The notes under the pieces are model-generated. The model saw only the letters and a list, made by a program, of their open reading frames with translations. It was not told where the DNA came from and searched no databases. Made by a program: the position numbers and the translations under genes. This document shows positions 38,858-48,195 of a DNA stretch of 64,000 nucleotides, one piece after another (within the stretch, counting starts at the first letter, position 1; each line of letters opens with the position of its first letter). The stretch lies in assembly GCF_938045205.1 (NCBI RefSeq), contig NZ_CALIMY010000138.1, forward strand, positions 1-64,000. Direction: 5' to 3'. The stretch comes from an uncultured Campylobacter sp. (GTDB lineage: Bacteria; Campylobacterota; Campylobacteria; Campylobacterales; Campylobacteraceae).

Positions 38858-39286
38858 AAAGTCTTTATTCGATTTAAAATCGGTAGCTAACGCGAATAAA
38901 ATTTTAAAGTTATTAAAAATCTTGAAATTCTAAGATTATGAAATTTTAGAATTTTGCAAAATTTTAAGAAAACACAATGTAGCAAATTTTAGAATTCTGC
39001 CTAATTTTAAATTTTGAAATTCCATCTGACGCACTACTGCGTTAGTATCGCGACAAATACCTTGAGCTGCGCTTTAGCCATATTTGCAGTATTGAAGCGG
39101 CGCATTTTTGTTCCCGCCGCGTGCCCAATCGGATTTAAATCCCACCGCTTAGAAAATCCGCGAAATTTTTTATAATTCTATAAATCTCAAATTTTATAAA
39201 TTTTAAAATTACGTATCGTTACGCCACTATCGCGGCAGAGTACTTTAACCGCGCCTACCTCATCTGCCCGCTGAATATCCGCGCCG
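38858..39286. other. AT-rich intergenic region, no gene
   Basis: About 430 bases between convergent genes, packed with gaaattttagaattt and aaattttaaaatt words. No T-tailed hairpin or RNA gene is apparent. Confidence 0.5.
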
Positions 39287-39841
39287 CTAAATATCGATAA
39301 TGCCGAGGTGCGAGAGTAAAATTTTAACCCCGATTAGGATCAAAATCACGCCGCCTAAAACTAGCGCCTTTGAGTGCAGATATTCGCCCGTTAGCTTGCC
39401 TACGTAGCACGCCGCGACGCACAGCGCGAAGCAGACGAGTCCGATTACGCAACAGGCGTAGAGGATGTTTATTTCGCCGAACGCAAAGGTCACGCCCACG
39501 GCCATCGCATCGATGCTGGTAGCGATCGCACCCAGCGCCAGCTCCTTCGTGCTTAGGCGTAGAGCTGGCTCGTCCTGCTCGCGGCAGGATTCTGCGATCA
39601 TCTTAACGCCTAAAAACGATAAAATTCCAAACGCGACGAAGTGATCAATCTGCGCGATAAATTTGACGAAGTTTATCCCCAAAGCGTAGCCTGCAAGCGG
39701 CATTATAAACTGAGCCGCCGCGTAGAAAAATGCGACGCGCGCGATCTGCGCAAATTTGAAATTCGGATATTTCGCGCCGTTTGAGATACTAAGCGCGACG
39801 CTGTCCATCGCAAGCGCGAAAGCGATGAGTAAAAGCTCCAT
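39287..39841 (-). CDS. mntP: Manganese efflux pump MntP
   Basis: 184 aa, six helices. The repeated acidic motifs DSVALSISNGA (helix 1) and TSIDAMAVGVTFAF (helix 4) are the MntP signature. It exports Mn2+. It stands alone and convergent with the preceding methyltransferase gene. Confidence 0.93.
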   Translation of the reverse strand: MELLLIAFALAMDSVALSISNGAKYPNFKFAQIARVAFFYAAAQFIMPLAGYALGINFVKFIAQIDHFVAFGILSFLGVKMIAESCREQDEPALRLSTKELALGAIATSIDAMAVGVTFAFGEINILYACCVIGLVCFALCVAACYVGKLTGEYLHSKALVLGGVILILIGVKILLSHLGIIDI

Positions 39842-39927
39842 ATTTAGCCCTTTTGGTATTATAAAAGCGTTGATTATACATTAAAATTTTCGAAATAAAA
39901 TAATCAATCTTTAATTAGGGAAAAACT

Positions 39928-40557
39928 TTGCTTAAAAAATTAATCTTTTGTTTATTGCCGCTATTTGCGACTGCTAGCTGGGAAGAGGTCGCCGTAAAGG
40001 GGCTGGACGTGATGCTTAGTGCGGGCGCGGGCGATAGCGAAAATTTCAAAAGCTCGCTAAGCACCCTGATAGAGCGTGCCGCAAATGAATACGAACGCAC
40101 TGGCGTGCAGGATTACGAGCTCGATCTGCCTAGCTACATTACCGAGCGCGCGGGCAAAAAAAGCATCGCCGTGCAGAATATGCAAAGGCTGGCGAGCAAG
40201 AAGCTAAGTCTTGCCGTAGAGCCGATCAAAAAGCTCGTACTTGCTAAAATAAAAGATATGTCCGAAGCCGATACTAAGGCGGTAATGAGCGGCGAGGTGC
40301 TATTCAGCCACTATCTGCGCACCAACGCCTTTGATGAAATTTACGAAATCATTCGCCCTTTGGCACGCGAACTAGGAGCCGACGCGAGCTTTGCTAAAAG
40401 CTTTAAAAGTGCCGTTGGACGCGAGCCTGGAGACGATTTTAGTAGCGAATTCAGTAGCGCCTTCATCAACGAAAGCTTCGATTTTTTAAGCAAAAACGAA
40501 AGGGAGTTTCGCAAAAACTCGGGCGCGATTTTAAACGCGATAAAGACGGTCAGATAG
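39928..40557 (+). CDS. DUF4197-like periplasmic protein
   Basis: 209 aa from a TTG behind AGGGAAA. It has a signal peptide (MLKKLIFCLLPLFATAS) and a helical body. The segment IKDMSEADTKAVMSGE followed by FSHYLRT resembles the DUF4197 core. Function of the family is unknown. Orphan location. Family assignment is from memory of the motif. Confidence 0.6.
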   Translation: MLKKLIFCLLPLFATASWEEVAVKGLDVMLSAGAGDSENFKSSLSTLIERAANEYERTGVQDYELDLPSYITERAGKKSIAVQNMQRLASKKLSLAVEPIKKLVLAKIKDMSEADTKAVMSGEVLFSHYLRTNAFDEIYEIIRPLARELGADASFAKSFKSAVGREPGDDFSSEFSSAFINESFDFLSKNEREFRKNSGAILNAIKTVR

Positions 40558-40599
40558 GCGCGACCGCACTAAAATCTCGGCGAAATTTTACTTCAAATT

Positions 40600-42429
40600 A
40601 TGAAAAATTCTATCTCTGAGCTCGCGGAAAATTTTAATTCAAAATCCGCTTTAAATTTTATCTCAAATCAGACGTGCAAGCGTGTGAAAGACACAGCGCC
40701 TGGCGGTGTGATAAATTTCGCTCCAGCTTCCCGCTTCAAAAGAAATTTTAAATTTAAAGATGCGACTGCCGAGTTAAATTTTATCAGCGTGCGAAATTTA
40801 AAATTTTATCCCACTTCGGCTGGTTTCGCCGCACGCAATCGTGCCTCGGTCGGTTTTGCCGTGCACAGTCTCGTAGCGCCCTATTCCGCTCCGCGCGTCA
40901 GAAATATCGAAAAAAAAGTTACTTTAAATTTTGCGGCTCTTGTGCCAAATTTAAACTCTGCGCAAATTCTGAACTGCGCCGAAAATAAAGCTTTAAATTC
41001 CGCAAAAGCCCCCACAATAAATCCTTGCGAAAATTCCGCAAGAAATTTCAAACGAAATTTTATATTAAATTGTGCGGAAAATTTTACTTGCAACGGCGCA
41101 AATAGCGCGAGTTCGCTAAGCCGTGCAAGCGTCGTAGACGATCCAAATTTAAGCTCCGCAAAAAGCCATGTCGCCGCTCACATGCGACGCTCAAAGAAAA
41201 ATTTTACCGATATCATTGCAAAGGGCCACGGCTTCGCTCAAGCGCTGCAGGGGTTTGGATTGAAAAATTTTGAGGCGCGGAATTTCGCGAAGAAATCTAA
41301 TTCGGCAGAGAATTCTAGCTCTGCTCGAAGCTTAAATTCCGCGCAGAATTTCGATTTCGCGCAAAGCTCGAATTCTACGCAGAGCCCTGCTGCCGCGCAA
41401 AATTCTGCCTTTACGCAAAGCTCGAATTCCGCGCAGAGTTTCGGGCAAAATTCTAGTTCCGCGCAAAACCGCGCGCAAAACCCCGTTCCGCCTAGCAGGC
41501 TGTGGGATCTGGGGCTGCTTTTCGTAGCGATCGTTTGGGGCTGTACCTTCGTGCCGGTTCAGCGCGCGCTGCATAGCGGCGACGTTTTTAGCTTTTTGTT
41601 TTGGCGCTTTTTGGCGGCGAGCATTTTTACCTACCTCGCCTGCCTGCGCTTCGGCATCAAATTTGACCGCGGCACGATAGGGCGGGGCGTGTTTTGCGGG
41701 CTGATGCTATTTTGCGATTTTTCGTGCCAGACCATAGCGCTTGATTATGCGCTATCATCGACGGTGGCGTTTATTTTGGGGCTCAACGTCGTCATCGTGC
41801 CCTTTTTGATGCTTGTGTTTTTCGGTAAAAAGGTCGGTGCGAGCGCCTTTGGCGGCGCAGTCGTGGCGCTTTTTGGGTTGTATTTTTTAAGCGGAGCAAG
41901 CGGCGCGGTGGGATTTGGCATAGGCGAGCGGCTGACGCTAGTTTCGGCGTTTGCATACGCGCTTCACATCGTCTTTACCGGCGTCTGCGCGCGCAAAAGC
42001 AATCTCTACGGCTTTGTGATCGTGCAGTTTATCTGCGTCTGCGTCTGCGCGCTGATCGCGGCGGTTTTCACTCCTCACGCGCAGTTTGAAGGCGAGATAA
42101 GAGTACTTGGAAATTTGATCTTTTCGCCGAGTTTTGATTTCGTTTTCGCGCTGGTTTTGACCTCGATCTTTGCTACCGTCGCGGCGTTTGTGATCCAAAC
42201 GATGGCGCAAAACCGCGGCGTAAGCGAGATAAAAACGGTGCTTATTTTCGCGCTGGAGCCCGTAAGCGCTGGCATAATGGGGTATGCTTTCGGCGAAAAG
42301 CTAAGCGCGCTTCAAATTTTAGGCGCGACGCTGATACTCGCAGGTATCCTGCTTAGCGAGCTGGGTTGGCTTTTAGGCGCGAAGTTTGCTAAAGATCGAG
42401 CTTGCGAAAAAACAGACCGAGGCGACTAG
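40600..42429 (+). CDS. EamA/DMT-family transporter with ~300-residue low-complexity N-terminal extension
   Basis: 609 aa as an open frame. Residues 300-605 are a normal ten-helix EamA transporter (LWDLGLLFVAIVWGCTFVPVQRAL; TVAFILGLNVVIVPFLM; second repeat ALEPVSAGIMGY). Residues 1-299 are Asn/Ser/Ala/Gln/Lys-rich, without helices, and the DNA resembles local intergenic sequence, yet it stays open for 900 bases. The next in-frame ATG is at 41182 (residue 195). No start lies nearer the first helix. Hexapeptide-like repeats (QSSNSA/T) occur at residues about 255-290. Its 3' end overlaps the convergent metal permease by 57 bases. Substrate unknown. Confidence 0.75.
   Translation: MKNSISELAENFNSKSALNFISNQTCKRVKDTAPGGVINFAPASRFKRNFKFKDATAELNFISVRNLKFYPTSAGFAARNRASVGFAVHSLVAPYSAPRVRNIEKKVTLNFAALVPNLNSAQILNCAENKALNSAKAPTINPCENSARNFKRNFILNCAENFTCNGANSASSLSRASVVDDPNLSSAKSHVAAHMRRSKKNFTDIIAKGHGFAQALQGFGLKNFEARNFAKKSNSAENSSSARSLNSAQNFDFAQSSNSTQSPAAAQNSAFTQSSNSAQSFGQNSSSAQNRAQNPVPPSRLWDLGLLFVAIVWGCTFVPVQRALHSGDVFSFLFWRFLAASIFTYLACLRFGIKFDRGTIGRGVFCGLMLFCDFSCQTIALDYALSSTVAFILGLNVVIVPFLMLVFFGKKVGASAFGGAVVALFGLYFLSGASGAVGFGIGERLTLVSAFAYALHIVFTGVCARKSNLYGFVIVQFICVCVCALIAAVFTPHAQFEGEIRVLGNLIFSPSFDFVFALVLTSIFATVAAFVIQTMAQNRGVSEIKTVLIFALEPVSAGIMGYAFGEKLSALQILGATLILAGILLSELGWLLGAKFAKDRACEKTDRGD
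41360..41429 (+). repeat. In-frame 54-bp spaced repeat in the EamA extension
   Basis: A 16-base word (CGCAAAGCTCGAATTC) recurs at 41360-41375 and 41414-41429, exactly 18 codons apart, amid degenerate GCGCAAAATTC-type units. It suggests in-frame expansion by slippage or unequal crossing-over. Confidence 0.75.
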
Positions 42430-43176
42430 GATTATCGAGGCGCCGCTGGTTAGATTGAGCTTAAAGCTCAAAACAAGCCCCGCCGCGCAGAAAAGCGCCG
42501 ATAGCGCGCAGCTTATCGCCATCATCGAGCCTAAGTTTTTTGAAATTTTTTCGGCGATGAAAGGCGGGATCGTCATCAGCGAGATCACCAAGATTAGTCC
42601 TACGATCTGAATCGATGCGACCACCGCGAGGCTCGCCATCACTACGAGGACGTAGTAAAAGACGCTCGTATTCACTCCGCGCAGCAGGGCGAATTCCTTA
42701 TCGAAGCTGATCGCCAAAAACTGTCTGTAAAAGCATGCCGTAAGCGCCGCAAATGCCGCGCCGCAAATGCCGATGAAGATTAAATTTTCATGATTTATCG
42801 CTAAGATCGAGCCGAATAAAAAGCTCATCAGATCGGATTTGTATCCGGGCGTGAGATCGGCGAAGATTATCCCCAGCGCCATTCCAAACGCCCATATCGC
42901 GCCGATTACGGCGTCGAAGCGCTCGGTATTTCGTAGCGTGACGTAGGCGATTAGCAGCCCCAAAAACAGCGCAAATACGCTAGCTCCCAGTACGGGCGAG
43001 ATGCCTAAAAATAGCGCGATGCCGATGCCGCCGTATGCGCCGTGCGCGATGCCGCCTGCTATGAAGCTCATGCGATTTATCACGACTAAAGAGCCTACGA
43101 CGCCGCAGACTATACTGACCAAAAGTCCGCCAAGTAGGGCGTTTCGCATGAAATCGTAAGATAAAATTTCAGCCAT
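42373..43176 (-). CDS. Metal ABC transporter permease (ZnuB/MntB family)
   Basis: 267 aa, ABC-3 family with about eight helices (LLGGLLVSIVCGVVGSLVV, GGIAHGAYGGIGIALFLG, VGLILVISLMTIPP). It imports Zn2+, Mn2+ or Fe2+ with the ATPase encoded just upstream (8-base overlap). No binding-protein gene is adjacent, so the metal is unclear. Confidence 0.87.
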   Translation of the reverse strand: MAEILSYDFMRNALLGGLLVSIVCGVVGSLVVINRMSFIAGGIAHGAYGGIGIALFLGISPVLGASVFALFLGLLIAYVTLRNTERFDAVIGAIWAFGMALGIIFADLTPGYKSDLMSFLFGSILAINHENLIFIGICGAAFAALTACFYRQFLAISFDKEFALLRGVNTSVFYYVLVVMASLAVVASIQIVGLILVISLMTIPPFIAEKISKNLGSMMAISCALSALFCAAGLVLSFKLNLTSGASIILVASVCFFASSIFSKLRA

Positions 43177-43936
43177 TTTCGCCCTCCTTGCAGCAGCATT
43201 CGTTAAGCGCGAGATCGACGGCGCAGAAGTGTCCGTGCTCGCGTCGCAGGTGATCTAAAAATTCCGCTCTGCCTCCCGGATCGATCTCATGAGTGTGCGC
43301 CGAGCCGTTTGCGACGTAAAGCGCGCGGTTTGCGTAGTTTAGCGCAAGCTGCACATCGTGGCTGATTAGAATTATGCCGCAGCCGCTCTCGTTTAGGGAT
43401 TTTAAAAGCTCGTAAATTTGAACCTGCCCCATCGTATCGATGCTCGCTAACGGCTCATCGAGAAGTAAAATTTTAGCCTTCGCGCACAGCGCCCGCGCGA
43501 TGTAAACGCGCTGTCTTTGTCCGCCGCTAAGCTCGCTGATACGGCAGCCTGCTAAGCTCTGCATGCCTACGCGCTCCAGGGCTTGCATGGCTTGCTCGCG
43601 CTCGGATTTAGAGTAAAAGCCGAAAATTTTCTTATCTATCAGCCCCATTAAAACGACTTCGAGCACGCTTATGGGAAAGCTTTTGTTTATCGCGATGAAT
43701 TGCGGCACGTAGCCCATTTGCGCCCTGGCAAGCGCGGGCGATCTGCCTAAAATTTCGATCGTGCCCGAGCTTGGTCGCAGCAGCCCCAAAAGCAGCTTCA
43801 AAAGGGTGCTTTTGCCGCCGCCGTTGGGCCCGAAAATCGCTAAAAAATCGCGCAGCTCGTAGCTTAGGTTTATATCTTTTAAAATTTCGCGTTTTTCGTA
43901 AGCAAAGTTTAAATTTCTTATCGTCACGTCCGCCAT
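43169..43936 (-). CDS. Metal ABC transporter ATP-binding protein (ZnuC/MntA type)
   Basis: 255 aa from the ATG at 43936, chosen over an upstream in-frame start because GAAAGGG lies at good spacing. Walker A GPNGGGKSTLL, signature ELSGGQRQRVY and Walker B ILLLDEPLASID are intact. The His/Cys-rich tail (HGHFCAVDLALNECCC) could bind metal. Its stop overlaps the permease start. The gene order ATPase-permease without a binding protein implies the latter is elsewhere. Confidence 0.88.
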   Translation of the reverse strand: MADVTIRNLNFAYEKREILKDINLSYELRDFLAIFGPNGGGKSTLLKLLLGLLRPSSGTIEILGRSPALARAQMGYVPQFIAINKSFPISVLEVVLMGLIDKKIFGFYSKSEREQAMQALERVGMQSLAGCRISELSGGQRQRVYIARALCAKAKILLLDEPLASIDTMGQVQIYELLKSLNESGCGIILISHDVQLALNYANRALYVANGSAHTHEIDPGGRAEFLDHLRREHGHFCAVDLALNECCCKEGENG

Positions 43937-44035
43937 GAACGCCCTTTCGCCTAGATTTTGAAAGTATTTATTATAGCCCAAATTCGGAAAAATTGCCAAA
44001 TTTTGCTATTATTACAAAAAATTTAAAGGCTAGCG

Positions 44036-44950
44036 GTGGAGAAAATCGGCGAAAAATCAGATGAAAATAACTGGGATAAAAAGTCCGAAAGTTACGCTAA
44101 ATTTAGCGGCGAGCTAGGGGATTTTGGCAAGCGGGTGTTTGAGATATTGCGCGGCTGGGGCGTGAGCTTTGCTGGCAAAAGCGTGCTAGACGTGGGCGCC
44201 GGCACGGGGGTTTACTCGCTGTATCTCGCGTCGCTGGGCGCCAAGGTTACGGCGATCGATAGCTCGGAGGGGATGCTGCGCGAGCTAAGGCGTAGCGCGC
44301 AGGAGTTTGGCATTAGCTTGCAAAACGTATTAAATTTAAGCTTTGCGGAGTTTTGCGAGCGGCTTAGCCGCGATGGTTTTGCAGACGCGGTGGGCGAAAA
44401 TTTTAAAATTTATCCGCGTTCGCAGAGTAAAATTTCAAACGCGCAAACCCAAGAAAGCGCCGCACAGGCTTTAAATTTTAAAAATTCTGCGAGCAAAACC
44501 CGCGAGAGCGAAAATTTTAAAATTCCCGCAGTTTTTGATATCGCGTTTCTTACGATGAGCCCTGCACTGAAGAGCACGGAGGATTTTGAGGCGTTTTTGG
44601 CTTTAGGCGAGCGAAAAATTTATCTAAACTGGGCGAGCGAGCGCAATTCATCGATGCTTGCGCCGCTTTTTGAGCGCTTTGGCACGGGGCATAAAAGACT
44701 TGCTACCGCCGCCGAAAAGTTCGAGGCGCTACTAAAGACGCGCGACATCAAATTTAAAAGCGAAATTTTAACTGAAAAGCGCGAGCAAAAACGCAGCCTG
44801 CAAGAAGCTGTGCAAAACGCCGCATGGCACCTACATATGGACGGCGCGAAGGCCAGTGAGCGCGAGATCGAGGAGCTTTTAAAAAAGCGGGCTAAAGGCG
44901 GGATGATAAGCGATGAGATCGAAGCGAGTTTTAAGCTGTTTTATATTTAG
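44036..44950 (+). CDS. SAM-dependent methyltransferase with a 38-codon low-complexity insert
   Basis: 304 aa from GTG with AAAGG upstream. The SAM loop is LDVGAGTGVYSLYLASLGA with a following acidic residue in VTAIDSSEGML. Downstream, FDIAFLTMSPAL is the motif IV/post-IV strand. Between these, a Ser/Asn/Gln-rich segment (residues about 120-158) is bounded by a repeated ENFKI and by 17-bp direct DNA repeats. Removing one repeat unit would restore a typical length. Target unknown. Confidence 0.8.
   Translation: MEKIGEKSDENNWDKKSESYAKFSGELGDFGKRVFEILRGWGVSFAGKSVLDVGAGTGVYSLYLASLGAKVTAIDSSEGMLRELRRSAQEFGISLQNVLNLSFAEFCERLSRDGFADAVGENFKIYPRSQSKISNAQTQESAAQALNFKNSASKTRESENFKIPAVFDIAFLTMSPALKSTEDFEAFLALGERKIYLNWASERNSSMLAPLFERFGTGHKRLATAAEKFEALLKTRDIKFKSEILTEKREQKRSLQEAVQNAAWHLHMDGAKASEREIEELLKKRAKGGMISDEIEASFKLFYI
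44394..44524 (+). repeat. Exact 17-bp direct repeats bounding the methyltransferase insert
   Basis: GCGAAAATTTTAAAATT occurs at 44394-44410 and 44508-44524, 114 bases apart (38 codons, in frame). The repeat contains the genome's abundant palindrome-like word. Confidence 0.85.
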
Positions 44951-45785
44951 CCTGGCGCCGCTTTTGGGGCTTTGCGGCAATCTTTTCTCGCCGCTTGAGA
45001 TGCCTAAATACGACCCGCAAAAGGCGCGGCTGGGCGCAAAAATTTTTACTGACGTAAGATTTAGCAGCAAAGGCCGCTCCTGCGAAAGTTGCCACAACTT
45101 CTATCTAAACGATTCGGGTGCTTCGGTGCGCGATGGACGCGTGCCTACGCTCATAAATTCTTATTATTTTGACCGCTACTTAGGCGATTATAATTTCGCG
45201 GGCTTTGAAGCGCGGATCGCAGCGTCGGTCTTTGGCACGAACGAGCTTAATGCGAGCGAAGATAAAATTTTAGAGCTTATTAGGAAGAATTTAGCCTACA
45301 AGCAGGCTTTTGAAAGTGCTTACGGCGAGGCGAATATGGCGAACTTCATTGATGCGCTGGCGGAATTTTTAAAGTCCAAAACGGCGATAAATTCCAAATT
45401 TGACCGATTTTTGCGCGGCGAGGTTAAGCTAAATGATGCCGAATATAACGGATATGTGCTTTTTGTGCGGCTGTGCTCGGCATGTCATAACGGCGTTAGC
45501 CTAGGCACCGGCAGCTTTACTAAAATTCGCCCAAGCGTAGAAGAGGAGGATGCGCCTAGACACAGGCTCACTTCCGATGGATTTGAGTTGCGCCGCGTGC
45601 CTAGCTTGCGCAATATCACGCAAACCGCGCCTTACGTAAACGGGCAGACGGATTTGCGTCTTGCGGTGCGGCAGATTGCAAAGGATCTGCTAAAATACGA
45701 TCTTAGCGATGGGGAGCTTGATGCTTTGATGAGCTTTTTAGCTACACTTAAGGGCGAGATGACGGAGGCGCAGGATGAAAGATAA
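44913..45785 (+). CDS. Dihaem cytochrome c peroxidase (CcpA/MauG/DocA family)
   Basis: 290 aa, signal peptide MRSKRVLSCFIFSLAPLLG, then two haem motifs: CESCH (about residue 60) and CSACH (about 191). The family segment RRVPSLRNITQTAPYVNG follows. It reduces hydrogen peroxide in the periplasm with electrons from cytochrome c. It overlaps the methyltransferase by 38 bases and the next gene by 11, so the three are translationally coupled. Confidence 0.88.
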   Translation: MRSKRVLSCFIFSLAPLLGLCGNLFSPLEMPKYDPQKARLGAKIFTDVRFSSKGRSCESCHNFYLNDSGASVRDGRVPTLINSYYFDRYLGDYNFAGFEARIAASVFGTNELNASEDKILELIRKNLAYKQAFESAYGEANMANFIDALAEFLKSKTAINSKFDRFLRGEVKLNDAEYNGYVLFVRLCSACHNGVSLGTGSFTKIRPSVEEEDAPRHRLTSDGFELRRVPSLRNITQTAPYVNGQTDLRLAVRQIAKDLLKYDLSDGELDALMSFLATLKGEMTEAQDER

Positions 45786-48195
45786 GATAATGTGGACTTT
45801 GATGGTGGGGATTATGATATTAGGCATAATCATCGCCGGGAATTATTTCTCGTCGCTAAGAGATGTAGCGAGATTTAGCACGATTTCGCGCGAGCTAGCT
45901 TTGATCGATAACGCCGATAACCGCTTAAATATATTATTTGATGCAAAGATCGCAAGAAGGGACTTTTCGATTGCAAATGCCGATATGCGCGGCATCTATC
46001 AGGTGCTGCAAGCTCTACAAAAAGACAAAATCATCGATAAAATTGGACTTAGCAGCGATGTGCGCGCGATCGGAAGCGCTTTTAGCGATAAAATTTCACT
46101 TTTGGACGAGCTTGGGGCTTTAAATTCGCAGAATTTAATCCTTTTTCAAAGTCTGCAGCAAAAATTTTTATCCAGTGGCGCAAATGCGCAAAGAGCAAAT
46201 CTCTACTCTCAAATTTTAGGGCTTAACTATAAAAATCGCTCCGAGATCTCTGCTTTAAAAAGTGCGCTAGAAAGCGCAGATGCGTCAAGCCCCGACGAAG
46301 CTGCGTTTATAGGAATTGCGCGGCAAATTTTAAGGAATTTCGAGCGGCAAAATATCATTGTAAGCGATAATCTCTCGTTGCTCAACGAGCGCTTCGCAAG
46401 CCTGCGCGAGCGATTTTCTTACGCTAGCGAGGAATTTTACGGCTCGTTTATGCAAATGACGATGCTTTACACGGCGGTGTTTTTGTCGTTTTTACTGCTT
46501 ACTTACATCATAAATTCCGATGCTTTGCGTAGTAAACGCGCCCTCGCGCCCTATCACGCACTATGCGAACAAGCAGGCGAAGCGATAGTTTTAGCAGATC
46601 AAAACTTTAAAATTTTATACGCTAATAAAAGCGCGCTTAGCTTAAGCGGCTACGAACAAAGCGAGCTGGAAGGAAGCGATCTTGGAGTTTTGATGCCCAA
46701 AGATAAAGGGATCGAACTTCCTGCGATGGTAAATAAAAGCGCCAAAGATACGCGCCTGCTTCGTAAAAACGGCGAACTAGCCGATGTGAGCCTAAGGCTA
46801 GCAAATATCGCCGCTGCATCCAAGCCGCCGCTATATGCGCTTTACGCTCATGATATCGGCGAGCGCGAGATTATGAAGCTAGCTCTTGCGAGCGCGAAGG
46901 AGAGCTTAAACAATCAAGTCTATATCGATCATCTTACGGGCCAGGGCAACGAAGCAGCGCTATACGAGCTAATAAACGCCGAAAAAACGGGCGTAGCGAT
47001 CTACATCACTATCGTAAATTTTGCAAATTTACGGCTTTTTTACAAGGCGGAGACGACGAATGAAATTCTGCGCTCCTTTGCGCGTACGCTTGCGATGTGT
47101 ATCGAATCGCACGAGATCAAAGCCAGTATCTTTCGCATCCAATCGGATGAGTTTTGCCTATTTTACGAGGGACTAAATGTCGCGCGCGACGTGGAGATCA
47201 TAAACAAATATTTCACCGACAAGGTTTTTAATCTCCATACGACCGAGGGCTTTGCCTCCGCGCCTTTAAATATCACGATGGGCGTAAGCGAGCGTGCCGA
47301 CGTAGCGGGCGGCGCAAATAGGGTCTTTCAGGCGGTTATGGCGATGTATGAGGCGCAGAGCAAAAACGAGCACGTGGGCTTTTACTCGCGCCCAAATGCG
47401 ATTGAGGAAAAATATCTGCAAAACCAGATTATGATCAACACCATTCAAAACGCGATCAAGAAAAATCAAGTCTTTGTACTCGTTCAGCCCATATTTGATA
47501 TTACTCACCGCGATCCTACCGGCAACACATACGGCACCGAGGGCGGTGATTATGTTCCCTTAGTATATGAAATTCTAATCCGCCTAATCGACCGCTCGGG
47601 CAAGACGCGCTGCCCGGGTGAGTTTATCGACATCGCAAAGCAAACCTCGCTCTACATCCCGCTAACTCAGGTCGTAATAAACGAAGCCTTTCGCTTGCTA
47701 GACCGCTTCGCAGGGACTTGCTTTAGCATAAATCTTTCATATTTTGACATCGCAAACGAAGGTATCAAGGAACTTTTAGAGCGCAAGCTCGCATCCAGCC
47801 CAAATGCTTCAAATTTATTTATTGAAATTTTAGAAAGCGAGGAATTCGACGATTACGAGAGTCTACGCAGCTTCATCGCCGTAGCCAAAAACTACGGCTG
47901 CAAGGTCGCGATAGACGATTTTGGCAGCGGATACTCCAACTACTATAGAATTTTAACGCTCGACGTGGATTATATAAAGATCGACGGAGCGCTCATCAAA
48001 AACATCGCAAACGACAAAAACTCGCGCGCCATCGTCGAAACGATCGCTAACTTCGCGCGCAAGCAGGGCTACGAGCTCATCGCCGAATACGTAGAAAACC
48101 ACGAAATTTCAATCATCTTAGAAGAGATGGGAATTAAATATATGCAGGGCTACTTCTACAGCAGGCCGATGGAGCCTTCGAGGATAAAATTCTAA
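45775..48195 (+). CDS. Membrane PAS-GGDEF-EAL protein, probable c-di-GMP phosphodiesterase
   Basis: 806 aa. Two helices (about 5-25 and 230-250) flank a periplasmic helical sensor domain. A PAS domain (ALSLSGYEQSELEGSD), a degenerate GGDEF domain (signature IQSDEFCL) and an EAL domain follow. In the EAL domain the catalytic set seems kept: YEILIRL, SINLSYFD, IEILESEEF, AIDDFGSGYSN, YIKIDG and MQGYFYSRP. The EAL is thus probably active and the GGDEF inactive. Overlap with the peroxidase gene suggests peroxide- or haem-linked control of c-di-GMP. GGAGG-type site precedes the ATG. Confidence 0.85.
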   Translation: MKDKIMWTLMVGIMILGIIIAGNYFSSLRDVARFSTISRELALIDNADNRLNILFDAKIARRDFSIANADMRGIYQVLQALQKDKIIDKIGLSSDVRAIGSAFSDKISLLDELGALNSQNLILFQSLQQKFLSSGANAQRANLYSQILGLNYKNRSEISALKSALESADASSPDEAAFIGIARQILRNFERQNIIVSDNLSLLNERFASLRERFSYASEEFYGSFMQMTMLYTAVFLSFLLLTYIINSDALRSKRALAPYHALCEQAGEAIVLADQNFKILYANKSALSLSGYEQSELEGSDLGVLMPKDKGIELPAMVNKSAKDTRLLRKNGELADVSLRLANIAAASKPPLYALYAHDIGEREIMKLALASAKESLNNQVYIDHLTGQGNEAALYELINAEKTGVAIYITIVNFANLRLFYKAETTNEILRSFARTLAMCIESHEIKASIFRIQSDEFCLFYEGLNVARDVEIINKYFTDKVFNLHTTEGFASAPLNITMGVSERADVAGGANRVFQAVMAMYEAQSKNEHVGFYSRPNAIEEKYLQNQIMINTIQNAIKKNQVFVLVQPIFDITHRDPTGNTYGTEGGDYVPLVYEILIRLIDRSGKTRCPGEFIDIAKQTSLYIPLTQVVINEAFRLLDRFAGTCFSINLSYFDIANEGIKELLERKLASSPNASNLFIEILESEEFDDYESLRSFIAVAKNYGCKVAIDDFGSGYSNYYRILTLDVDYIKIDGALIKNIANDKNSRAIVETIANFARKQGYELIAEYVENHEISIILEEMGIKYMQGYFYSRPMEPSRIKF

